Shown: in pieces, positions 16,671-24,349 of the stretch
Layout: each line of letters opens with the position of its first letter
How positions within the stretch are numbered: position 1 is the stretch's first letter
Origin: Candidatus Rikenella faecigallinarum
GTDB lineage: Bacteria; Bacteroidota; Bacteroidia; Bacteroidales; Rikenellaceae
Assembly: GCA_019113395.1 (NCBI GenBank)
Contig: DXHL01000018.1
Coordinates: forward strand, 1-45,276
Length of the DNA: 45,276 bases
Reading direction: 5' to 3'
Translations under genes and position numbers: made by a program
Notes under the pieces: generated by a model
The model's database searches: none
What the model was told of the DNA's origin: nothing
What the model saw: the letters and a program-made list of their open reading frames with translations, nothing else

Positions 16671-18707
16671 ATGATTGACCGCCAGACCGTAGACCGCATT
16701 TTTGCCGCCGCCGACATTGTGGAGGTGGTGAGCGACTTTGTGACCCTCAAGAAAAAGGGGGTCAATTATCAGGCCTGCTGTCCGTTCCACAACGAGAAGA
16801 CCCCCTCGTTCGTGGTCTCGCCCTCGAAGGGGCTTTACAAGTGTTTCGGGTGCGGCAAGGGGGGCAACGCCATCAGTTTTGTGATGGAGCACGAGGGGTT
16901 GAGCTATGTCGAGGCGCTCAAGTGGGTAGCCCGCAAGTACGGCATCGAGGTGCAGGAGAAGGAGCAGACCCCCGAGGAACGGCAGCGCAACGACGACCGC
17001 GAGAGCATGATGATGGTGACCTCGTGGGCCAACCAATACTTTGTCGAACAGCTCAAGAGCCCCGAGGGAGAGAGCGTCGGAGTGGGCTATTTTCGGGAGC
17101 GGGGCTTTACGGATGCCACGATAGCCAAGTTCCAGCTCGGGTACTGCCCGGCCAAGGGGGATGCCATGACACAGGCTGCCCTGGCGGCTGGCTATCAGGA
17201 GCCTTTTCTGGTGAGCACGGGGCTGACCATCAAACGCGAGTCGGCTAACGGAGGGGGGTATTACGACCGTTTCTGCGGTCGGGTGATGTTTCCCGTCCAC
17301 TCGCTGTCGGGACGGGTGATTGCCTTCGGGGGACGCACCCTGCGCACCGACAAAAAGGTAGCCAAGTACCTCAACTCGCCCGAAAGCGAAATCTACCACA
17401 AGAGCAACACCCTCTACGGGATTTACTTTGCCAAAAAGGCCATTACGCAGTTCAACCGCTGCATATTGGTCGAGGGGTACACCGATGTGCTGCAGATGCA
17501 CCAGTCGGGCGTGGAGAATGTGGTTGCCTCGTCAGGGACGTCGCTGACGGTCGAGCAAATCAAACTGATTAAACGCTTCACGAAGAACGTCACGGTCATC
17601 TACGACGGCGATGCGGCGGGTATCAAGGCCTCGATGCGCGGTATCGACATGATATTGCGCGAGGGGCTGACCGTGCGGTGCGTGCTGCTGCCTGAGGGCG
17701 AAGACCCCGACTCGTTTGCCAAATCGCATAACGCCACCGAGTTTCAGGCCTATATCGAGGAGCATGAGGAGGATTTTATCTCGTTCAAGACCCGCATCCT
17801 GCTGGGCGATGCCGCCGAGGACCCTATCAAACGGGCCGAGGTGATTACCAGCGTCGTGGAGTCCATTGCCACCATTCCGGAGGCCATCACCCGTTCGGTA
17901 TTTATTCGGGAGTGTGCCGTGAAGCTGGAGATTGACGAAGATATCCTGATACGGGAGGTGGCCAAGAAGCGGGTGACGATGGTCGACGGCGAGGCGGGAC
18001 GCGAGGTGATGCAGAATGCCCAGCGCAAGGAGCAGTTTCTGCGTCGGCACGAGGCCGACCCGAATGCTGCTGCCACCTTTTCACCGGCTGCCCCCGTGAC
18101 CGAGCCGGCCGCGCCGATTGACCTCGCTCCGAAACTGAGTTTTGCAGAGCAGGGGCTGAACCGCGAACTGGACCAGTTGGAACGGGAGCTGATAGGCTAC
18201 CTGTTGAAATACGGAGGCGAGAATTTCGATTTCGAGATGTCGCCTACCGAGATTGTTTCGCTGAGTGTGGCCGAGACCATTATCGGCGACCTGGAGATGG
18301 ACCGCATCGAGATGCACAATCCGCTCTATCGGCAGGTCTACGAGGAGTATGTGCAGGAGTATCGGGAACACGGTGCGCCGCCGGCCAACTACTTTATCAA
18401 CCACCCTTCGCCTGAGGTCTCGGCGCTGGCGGTGGACCTGCTGACGGCCGAAGAGACCTACGCCCCGAGCCGCATGTGGGAACGGTACGAGATACGGGTC
18501 TCGACCGAGCGCGAGCGGTTGGGCGAGGCCATTCCGAAGGCCATCACCATCTACAAGTCCAAGGTGGTCAGTTCGATTATCGCTTCCCTGCAAAAGCAGC
18601 TGTTGGGCATTACGACCATGGAGGAGGCGCAGGACATTATGCAGCGTATGGGGCAGCTCAACGAACTGCGCAAGGAGATTTACGACAAGTATCTGCGGAC
18701 GGTCTAA
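16671..18707 (+). CDS. dnaG: DNA primase
   Basis: DnaG makes RNA primers at the replication fork. The 678-residue product starts MIDRQTVDRIFAAADIVEVV. It has the zinc-binding CPFHNEKTPSF with YKCFGCGKGG (residues about 40-64), the core RNA-polymerase domain with YYDRFCGRVMFPVHSLSGRV, and the Toprim segment with ILVEGYTDVLQMHQSG and VIYDGDAAGIKA. The C-terminal third is the helicase-interacting part and ends MGQLNELRKEIYDKYLRTV. Because of the promoter position the start is set at 16671, not at an upstream in-frame ATG at 16494 that overlaps tyrS. Confidence 0.96.
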   Translation: MIDRQTVDRIFAAADIVEVVSDFVTLKKKGVNYQACCPFHNEKTPSFVVSPSKGLYKCFGCGKGGNAISFVMEHEGLSYVEALKWVARKYGIEVQEKEQTPEERQRNDDRESMMMVTSWANQYFVEQLKSPEGESVGVGYFRERGFTDATIAKFQLGYCPAKGDAMTQAALAAGYQEPFLVSTGLTIKRESANGGGYYDRFCGRVMFPVHSLSGRVIAFGGRTLRTDKKVAKYLNSPESEIYHKSNTLYGIYFAKKAITQFNRCILVEGYTDVLQMHQSGVENVVASSGTSLTVEQIKLIKRFTKNVTVIYDGDAAGIKASMRGIDMILREGLTVRCVLLPEGEDPDSFAKSHNATEFQAYIEEHEEDFISFKTRILLGDAAEDPIKRAEVITSVVESIATIPEAITRSVFIRECAVKLEIDEDILIREVAKKRVTMVDGEAGREVMQNAQRKEQFLRRHEADPNAAATFSPAAPVTEPAAPIDLAPKLSFAEQGLNRELDQLERELIGYLLKYGGENFDFEMSPTEIVSLSVAETIIGDLEMDRIEMHNPLYRQVYEEYVQEYREHGAPPANYFINHPSPEVSALAVDLLTAEETYAPSRMWERYEIRVSTERERLGEAIPKAITIYKSKVVSSIIASLQKQLLGITTMEEAQDIMQRMGQLNELRKEIYDKYLRTV

Positions 18708-18719
18708 GGCTTTCACACG

Positions 18720-18740
18720 TTAGGAATCAGACATTCCTAG
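18720..18740. terminator. Short hairpin between dnaG and rnc
   Basis: TAGGAAT (18721-18727) pairs with ATTCCTA (18733-18739) between two convergent genes. There is no T-run. Confidence 0.4.
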
Positions 18741-18771
18741 CCTGCGTCCCATCGGGCCGATGCAGTCGGCA

Positions 18772-19542
18772 CTATAAGTCTGCTCCCTCGTCCGGAGTTG
18801 CATCGGGTGTTGTCGTTGCGGGGTGCAACCGTTCGTAAGCCTCGCGCGCGGCAATCTGCTCGGCCTCTTTCTTCGACCGCGCATCGCCGTATCCCCGCCG
18901 CTCACCATCCACCAGCAGCTCACTCTCGAAATGGGGCGCCAACTCCACGTGGTCGGCACACTCGCGGCTGCAAAACTCGATTCGGCGATGGTGTTTCTGT
19001 CCCCACTCAATCATGCGGCTTTTGAAATCCTTTTCGGTCTGCTCCAGCGCCTCCAAATCGACATATTCGACAAAAATCCGCTCTATCAGCACCCGATTGG
19101 CCGTTTCGTACCCCTGGTCGAGGTAGAGAGCCCCAATCAACGCCTCCAGCGCGTCGCCGTAGATGTTGTTTCGGCTGGCCACCAGACTCGACGGGTGGGC
19201 CACCAGCATCGCCTCGAGCCCCAGGTCGAGCGCTACCCGATTCAACGTTTCACGGCTCACCATCCGCGAGCGCAGCTTGCTGAGCACGCCCTCCCGTGCA
19301 TCGGGATACTCGATAAAGAGAAACTCCGAGACCACCGCCTCAATCACCGCATCGCCCAGAAACTCCAGCCGTTCGTTATTGACGGTTCGTCCGTCGCCGA
19401 CCCCCACCGAGGCCGAGCGGTGCACCAGAGCCAGTTTGTAGAGTTCGATATTCTCGGGCGTAATGCCAAAAATACGCTTCAGGAGCGCATAATAGGGTTT
19501 GTCGGCTGCCGATACCCGGCGAAAGAGATGGCGTAGGTTCAT
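18772..19542 (-). CDS. rnc: Ribonuclease III
   Basis: RNase III cuts double-stranded RNA, including rRNA precursors. The 256-residue product has the signature ERLEFLGDAVIE at residues 57-68 and YGDALEALIGALYLDQG with the second catalytic acidic cluster. A C-terminal double-stranded RNA-binding domain follows (FESELLVDGERRGYGDARSKKEAEQ). The start was set at 19542 (MNLRHLFRRVSAADKP). An in-frame ATG at 19665 lies inside the fabF terminator. It follows acpP and fabF on the same strand, a common neighbourhood, but the terminator suggests separate transcription. Confidence 0.93.
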   Translation of the reverse strand: MNLRHLFRRVSAADKPYYALLKRIFGITPENIELYKLALVHRSASVGVGDGRTVNNERLEFLGDAVIEAVVSEFLFIEYPDAREGVLSKLRSRMVSRETLNRVALDLGLEAMLVAHPSSLVASRNNIYGDALEALIGALYLDQGYETANRVLIERIFVEYVDLEALEQTEKDFKSRMIEWGQKHHRRIEFCSRECADHVELAPHFESELLVDGERRGYGDARSKKEAEQIAAREAYERLHPATTTPDATPDEGADL

Positions 19543-19645
19543 ACGGTTTATTTCGTCATCGAAGGCGGGACTGTACCCGGACAGGAACAGCAGGAGGTGT
19601 TCCTCCGCCTGTTTTGTCTCCCCGTCCGACCTCCCCGTTCTATCC

Positions 19646-19686
19646 AAAAAAGCAGGCCGCTTCACAACGCTTGTGAACGGCCTGCC
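19646..19686 (-). terminator. Rho-independent terminator of fabF
   Basis: On the minus strand the outer stem GCAGGCCG pairs with CGGCCTGC, and the inner TTCACAA pairs with TTGTGAA. The hairpin (19652-19686) is followed by six T residues. This separates fabF from rnc. Confidence 0.88.
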
Positions 19687-19758
19687 CTAAGGTGTTATAT
19701 GGCGGCATGGAAATTCCCCCAAGACAAAGGGAGCCTCCCGTGCCCAACAATCATCGTG

Positions 19759-21027
19759 TTACTCAACCTTCTTGAAGATAACGGTCGAGTTGTGCCCCCC
19801 GAACCCGAAGGTGTTGCTCAGGGCACACCGAACGTCGCGTTTCTGAGCCGTTCCGAGGGTCAGGTTGATGCGTTCGTCGATTTGCGGGTCACGCTCCGTC
19901 ACGTTGATGGTCGGCGGAACAATCCCCTTGTCAATGGCCATGATACAAGCCAGCGCCTCAATGGCCGCCGCACCGCCCAGCAGGTGACCGGTCATCGATT
20001 TGGTGGAGCTGATGTTCATTTTGTAGATATGGTCGCCGAAGACGGACTGAATCCCGATAAATTCGGGCAGGTCACCGGCCGGGGTCGAAGTCCCGTGGGT
20101 GTTGATGTAGTCAATCTCTTCGGGTTGGATACCGGCATCGTTGAGTGCCGCGCGCATGGCCAGAGCAGCCCCAGCCCCCTGCGGGTCGGGTGCGGTGAGG
20201 TGATAGGCATCGGCGCTCATGCCCCCGCCAATCACTTCGGCGTAGATTTTCGCACCGCGAGCCTTGGCGTGTTCATACTCTTCGAGCACCAGCGCCCCGG
20301 CACCTTCGCCCATCACAAAACCGTCACGCCCCGTGTCATAAGGCCGTGAAGCGGTTTTGGGGTCGTCGTTACGCGTTGAGAGGGCCTGCATGGCGTTGAA
20401 CCCGCCAATCCCGGCCGGGTTGATGGCGGCTTCCGAGCCGCCCGATACTATGATGTCGGCCTTGCCCCAGCGGATGAGGTTCAAGGCGTCGATAAATGCG
20501 TGGTTGGAAGACGAACAAGCCGATACGGTACAGTAGTTCGGCCCGCGGAAACCGTACTTCATGGAGATGTGTCCGGCAGCGATATCCGCAATCATCTTAG
20601 GGATAAAGAAGGGGTTGTATTTGGGGGTTCCGTCGCCTTGGACGAAGTTTTTGACTTCGTTGAAGAAGGTTTCGATACCACCGATACCGGAAGCCCATAC
20701 GACACCGACCTGGTCCTTGTCGATGGAGTCGATGGTTTTGTCCTCGCCATCGACCAGTCCGGCATCCTGTACGGCCTGTTTGGCGGCTACCAGGGCAAAC
20801 TGGGTGAAACGGTCGTATTTGCGAGCTTCTTTGCGGTCGAAGTGTTCGTTGGGGTCGAACCCTTTGACTTCGCAGGCGAATTGGGTTTTGAATTTCGAAG
20901 CGTCGAAGTGTGTGATGGGCGCGGCTCCGCTCACGCCATTCTGGAGGTTTTGGAAATACTCTTCAATGTTATTCCCGATGGGGTTAATGGTACCGATACC
21001 CGTTACTACTACTCTTCTCAGTTTCAT
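19759..21027 (-). CDS. fabF: Beta-ketoacyl-ACP synthase II
   Basis: FabF condenses malonyl-ACP with acyl-ACP in fatty acid elongation. The 422-residue product starts MKLRRVVVTGIGTINPIG. It shows the active-site cysteine near residue 170 in CTVSACSSSNHAF and the two catalytic histidines in INTHGTSTPAGD and SMTGHLLGGAAAIEA. The end FGFGGHNSTVIFKKVE is also typical. An in-frame extension to 21186 is not protein-like and was rejected. acpP lies 221 bases upstream on the same strand and probably shares its promoter. Confidence 0.95.
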   Translation of the reverse strand: MKLRRVVVTGIGTINPIGNNIEEYFQNLQNGVSGAAPITHFDASKFKTQFACEVKGFDPNEHFDRKEARKYDRFTQFALVAAKQAVQDAGLVDGEDKTIDSIDKDQVGVVWASGIGGIETFFNEVKNFVQGDGTPKYNPFFIPKMIADIAAGHISMKYGFRGPNYCTVSACSSSNHAFIDALNLIRWGKADIIVSGGSEAAINPAGIGGFNAMQALSTRNDDPKTASRPYDTGRDGFVMGEGAGALVLEEYEHAKARGAKIYAEVIGGGMSADAYHLTAPDPQGAGAALAMRAALNDAGIQPEEIDYINTHGTSTPAGDLPEFIGIQSVFGDHIYKMNISSTKSMTGHLLGGAAAIEALACIMAIDKGIVPPTINVTERDPQIDERINLTLGTAQKRDVRCALSNTFGFGGHNSTVIFKKVE

Positions 21028-21248
21028 AAGGAAGTTGGATTGGTTGGAGTGCCGTCGGGGGGTGTGCTGCGGGGAGTGTGTGTATCCGCAGGGGTGTTCC
21101 GGCGGTCGTTGTGCGCATCGGGCGAAAGAGCCCGTCTGGCACGAGGGATAAGGTGTCGCAGGAAACAGAAACTGTTCCGAACCCAATATTGCTAAAGTGT
21201 CCGAAACAGTATCTTATTGCGAAAGAATTTAACGGACGTGTCGGCCGC

Positions 21249-21485
21249 TTAGTTTTTTTTGCTTTCGATGTACTTGATAGCGTCGCCTACGGTCGTAATT
21301 TTTTCAGCGTCTTCGTCGGGGATAGAGATTTCGAATTCTTTTTCGAATTCCATAATCAGTTCGACGGTATCGAGCGAGTCTGCGCCGAGGTCGTTGGTAA
21401 AGCTGGCAGTGGGCACTGCTTCCGAAGCGTCAACACCGAGTTTGTCTACGATGATTTCGACTACTTTTGACGAGATGTCTGACAT
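21249..21485 (-). CDS. acpP: Acyl carrier protein
   Basis: This 78-residue acidic protein carries the growing fatty acid on phosphopantetheine. The attachment serine is Ser37 in the motif [16 protein letters not shown]. The length, charge and order of helices fit AcpP. The ATG at 21485 (MSDISSK) was preferred to a TTG three codons upstream. The fabF gene follows on the same strand. Confidence 0.97.
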   Translation of the reverse strand: MSDISSKVVEIIVDKLGVDASEAVPTASFTNDLGADSLDTVELIMEFEKEFEISIPDEDAEKITTVGDAIKYIESKKN

Positions 21486-21510
21486 AGTGTTCAAGTGTTT
21501 AAGAGTTTAA

Positions 21511-21518
21511 CAAATGTA
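21511..21518 (-). promoter_or_regulatory. -7 element for acpP-fabF
   Basis: The minus strand reads TACATTTG (TAnnTTTG), about 25 bases before the acpP ATG. Confidence 0.6.
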
Positions 21519-21654
21519 GTGTAATCGGTTGAGTTGTTTCGGGTTCGCGCAAGAACCCTATTCAGGGCAAAAGTATAGTTTTTTTCTCAAAGTCGGGTAA
21601 GGAGCCGGTTTTTTTTGTACTTTTATTTGCCGATTTCATCGCAACAAACTCATT

Positions 21655-22230
21655 ATGACCAACATAGCAATATTCGCCTCGGGCTCGGGCACCAATGCCG
21701 AGGCTATTATGGAACATTTTGCCGCTTCGACGACGGCCCGCGTGGCGCTGTTGTTGTCGAACCGTGCGGATGCCTTTGCCCTGAAACGCGCCGAACGATT
21801 CGGGGTGCCGACAGCCGTTTTCTCGCGCGAGGAGTTTCGCGACCCCGAGGGCGCCGTGGCACGGCTGCTGAAGGAACACCACATTGAATTTATCGTGCTG
21901 GCCGGTTTTCTGTGGCTCGTGCCGGACTACCTGACGGCCCGCTACGCAGGACGAATCGTCAATATCCATCCGGCTCTGCTGCCCAAGTTCGGCGGCAAGG
22001 GGATGTACGGCCACCATGTGCACGAAGCGGTGCTGGCGGCCGGCGAGACTCAGTCGGGGATTACCATCCACCTGGTCAATGAGCGGTACGACAGCGGCGA
22101 CATCCTCTTTCAGGCCACGGTACCCGTATCCCCCGACGACACGCCCGATTCGCTGGCCGAGAAGATACACACCCTGGAACACCGCCACTTTCCGACCGTT
22201 ATCGAACAAACCATTCAGCAACTCGGATAG
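21655..22230 (+). CDS. purN: Phosphoribosylglycinamide formyltransferase
   Basis: PurN transfers a formyl group from 10-formyltetrahydrofolate to GAR in purine synthesis. The 191-residue product starts with the nucleotide-binding segment MTNIAIFASGSGTNAEAI. It has the catalytic Asn103 and His105 in VNIHPALLPKFGGKGMYG and Asp146 in the loop VNERYDSGDILFQ. Only a weak promoter-like element, TACTTTTA at 21618-21625, precedes it. The next gene begins 3 bases after its stop and may be co-transcribed. Confidence 0.95.
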   Translation: MTNIAIFASGSGTNAEAIMEHFAASTTARVALLLSNRADAFALKRAERFGVPTAVFSREEFRDPEGAVARLLKEHHIEFIVLAGFLWLVPDYLTARYAGRIVNIHPALLPKFGGKGMYGHHVHEAVLAAGETQSGITIHLVNERYDSGDILFQATVPVSPDDTPDSLAEKIHTLEHRHFPTVIEQTIQQLG

Positions 22231-22233
22231 CCC

Positions 22234-22866
22234 ATGCACGTAGTATCCTCTCTTTTGCGCCGCACGTTGTTGCAGCACATACCGGTAGCCATTGAGGGTG
22301 TCGGGACGCTGAATCTGTCGCTGCGGTCGGCTCAGTTCATCTCGGGCCAGCGGCTGGAGCCTCCGCGGCGCATGCCGGAGCTGGTGGCAACCGAGGTTGG
22401 CGACCGTCCGCTGGCAGCTATTGTCGCTGCAGAGTTATCACTGGACCCGATGAGCGCCGACCAGTTGTGCTACACCTGGCAGGAGGAGGCGGCCGAACAG
22501 GCTGCCTGTGAGGGTTTGCCCGAAGGGTCGCTGTGCATAGAGGGGGTCGGCACCATCCGTAACGACCCCGAACGGGGAGTAGCCTTCTACGCCGAACCGG
22601 AGCTGCTGGAGATGCTCAATCCGCTGCCGGCCGAACCGCTGGTGGTACCGTCGGCGGCACGCAAACACATTCCCTTGCCGATGACCGAGCAGGAGGTGCG
22701 GCGCACACGCCATCGGCAGGCCTATCACCAACGCCCCAAAGCGAAAAATCCGCACAACTACACTGTTTCGACGCTGGCCATTCTGATTACGCTGGCGGCC
22801 GTGGGGTATCTCTGTTATTATCTGTGGCGGCACACCGACTGGCTCTCGGGCATTTTGCCGCGCTAA
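22234..22866 (+). CDS. CCDC81-like HU-domain membrane protein without SPOR domain
   Basis: The 210-residue product has two small HU-like units of the Bacteroidetes CCDC81 type. The first is LLRRTLLQHIPVAIEGVGTL (about residues 8-55) and the second LCIEGVGTIRNDPERGVAFY (about 70-140). Then comes a basic linker and one membrane segment near residues 178-197 (TLAILITLAAVGYLCYYLW). Known relatives usually continue into a periplasmic SPOR domain that binds septal peptidoglycan; here only about 13 residues follow the membrane segment. The family suggests a link between DNA or cytoplasmic partners and the envelope. It is probably translated together with purN. Confidence 0.75.
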   Translation: MHVVSSLLRRTLLQHIPVAIEGVGTLNLSLRSAQFISGQRLEPPRRMPELVATEVGDRPLAAIVAAELSLDPMSADQLCYTWQEEAAEQAACEGLPEGSLCIEGVGTIRNDPERGVAFYAEPELLEMLNPLPAEPLVVPSAARKHIPLPMTEQEVRRTRHRQAYHQRPKAKNPHNYTVSTLAILITLAAVGYLCYYLWRHTDWLSGILPR

Positions 22867-22983
22867 CCCGACTGAACACACATTTTCCCGTATTCCGACC
22901 ACCGATTCACAAAAACGGGACAGCACTTTTTCAGAGGGTCTCCCTACCTTGCGTCCGAAAAATCAAACTTTCAAACGCAACGT

Positions 22984-23457
22984 ATGAAACAACTGATTAA
23001 GAGTTGGGCCGTGGCAGCCGTAGCGGTAGCCGCTCCCGTGATGCTGGGGTTTAGCTCCTGCAAAAAAGAGACGAAAGCGGAGGCTCCCGCGGCGCAGGCT
23101 GTAGCGGGCTCCTACAAAGGCACCCTGGAGGTCACGATGGCCGGCAATCCCATTGATGGTATTACCGGCAATCCGGCCACCATCACCGTGACCCAGACCG
23201 GCAGCACCGTCACCCTGCAACTGACCGAATCGGCTCTGCTGACCCAGTTTTTCGGAGGTCAGCCCATCGGTGCCACGGACGTCACCGTGACCCGGAGCGG
23301 CGACACCTTTACCCTGAGCGGTGCGGGTCAGGCCGACATGAACGGACTGAAACTCGACATGACCGTTGCCGGCACGGGCACGACCAGCGCCATGCAGTTT
23401 ACGATTACCGTTCCGATGGTCGGAGTGGTAGCCACCTTCAACGGCAGCCGACAGTAG
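22984..23457 (+). CDS. Small lipoprotein with calycin-like beta-rich domain
   Basis: The 157-residue product has a lipoprotein signal peptide with a lipobox ending in LGFSSC followed by KKETKAE. The mature part is rich in Thr, Gly and Val with alternating strands (SYKGTLEVTMAG, ATITVTQTGSTVTLQL, VTVTRSGDTFTLSG). It resembles the small calycin-like lipoproteins of Bacteroidales, which is a weak family call by pattern only. No ligand is evident. A terminator follows it. Confidence 0.7.
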   Translation: MKQLIKSWAVAAVAVAAPVMLGFSSCKKETKAEAPAAQAVAGSYKGTLEVTMAGNPIDGITGNPATITVTQTGSTVTLQLTESALLTQFFGGQPIGATDVTVTRSGDTFTLSGAGQADMNGLKLDMTVAGTGTTSAMQFTITVPMVGVVATFNGSRQ

Positions 23458-23490
23458 AGGCATACTGGCGGCCTTTATGGGCTTTGTGGC

Positions 23491-23527
23491 GGGATAACCA
23501 CCCCGAGAGGGTGATTATCCCGTTTTT
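23491..23527 (+). terminator. Rho-independent terminator of the lipoprotein gene
   Basis: GGGATAACCACCC pairs with GGGTGATTATCCC (one mismatch) across a 5-base loop and is followed by GTTTTTCTTT. Confidence 0.85.
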
Positions 23528-23528
23528 C

Positions 23529-23561
23529 TTTGGGAATTCCCCGAAAAATCCGCTATCTTAG
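23529..23561 (+). promoter_or_regulatory. Promoter of the Crp/Fnr gene
   Basis: TTTG (23529-23532) and TATCTTAG (23554-23561, one mismatch to TAnnTTTG) are separated by 21 bases. The -33 element lies in the tail of the preceding terminator. Confidence 0.5.
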
Positions 23562-23594
23562 TGGTATCATTCACGACAAAAAGCATCACAGACC

Positions 23595-24260
23595 ATGTTT
23601 CCGATACTCAAAGACTCGCCCCTGTTTCGAGGGCTCGACCAGAAAACCATCGACACGCTGCTCGAACGCTCCTCATTCGCCACAGCCACCTATCAGCCCG
23701 GCGAGTGCATCGCCAAACGCGACACCGCCTATTCGGGGCTGATGATTATCCTGCGGGGTTCGGCACGCGGCGAAATGACCGACGCGGCCGGCAGACGGAG
23801 GGTGATTGACAACATCACGGCACCGCAACTCATTGCACCGGCCTTTCTTTTCGGGGGCTACAACCGCCTGCCGATTGACGTGATTGCCGGCGACGAAGGA
23901 GCCGAAATTATGACCCTGCACCGCGGGGGATTGTTCGAGATGATGCAGGACAACACGATTGTGCTCTCGAACTTTATCGATATTATCTCCAATCGGGCCA
24001 ACTACTTCTCGCGCAAGATTTACGCCCTTTCGGTGCTGATGCTGACCGAGAAGGTGGCGGCTCTGCTCCTGTCGGGGGATGCGCAGGGCGATACCCTGCC
24101 GTTGCAGGAAGATAAGATGGCCGACGAACTGGACATTACGCGCAACGCGCTGGAACAGACCCTCGGAGAGTTGGCCAAGAAAGGGTATATCGAAATTTCC
24201 GAGACCCAGGTGGTCATTCGCAACCGCAAGGCGTTGGAGGCGATGGTGGTGCCGCAGTAG
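23595..24260 (+). CDS. Crp/Fnr-family transcription regulator
   Basis: The 221-residue product has an N-terminal cyclic-nucleotide-binding-like beta roll (residues about 10-120, SPLFRGLDQKTIDTLLERSS, YQPGECIAKRDT, LMIILRGSARGEM) and a dimer helix. Its C-terminal winged helix-turn-helix contains KMADELDITRNALEQTLGEL and KKGYIEI. No cysteine cluster for an Fe-S cofactor is present, so an FNR-type oxygen sensor is unlikely. Ligand and targets are unknown. It converges on the receiver/PPDK gene. Confidence 0.88.
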   Translation: MFPILKDSPLFRGLDQKTIDTLLERSSFATATYQPGECIAKRDTAYSGLMIILRGSARGEMTDAAGRRRVIDNITAPQLIAPAFLFGGYNRLPIDVIAGDEGAEIMTLHRGGLFEMMQDNTIVLSNFIDIISNRANYFSRKIYALSVLMLTEKVAALLLSGDAQGDTLPLQEDKMADELDITRNALEQTLGELAKKGYIEISETQVVIRNRKALEAMVVPQ

Positions 24261-24303
24261 GTTCTCTCTTTCGTAAGCGCTTTCAGGCCTGAAAGGATAG
24301 CAT

Positions 24304-24349
24304 CGGGGTATTGTGCGGAGGTGGTTTACACCGTCCGCACAATACCCCG
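24304..24349. terminator. Long hairpin with the stop codon of the PPDK-like gene in its loop
   Basis: CGGGGTATTGTGCGG (24304-24318) and its perfect complement (24335-24349) form a 15-bp stem. GGTG/CACC pair inside. The TAA stop of the minus-strand gene (24326-24328) lies in the loop. It stands between two convergent genes and may stop both. A 16-bp palindrome CTTTCAGGCCTGAAAG lies just beside it (24280-24295). Confidence 0.6.

Noticed and set aside
19759..21186. Longer fabF start at 21186
   Set aside because: The extra 53 residues are not protein-like, and FabF proteins begin at the MKLRRVVVTG motif.
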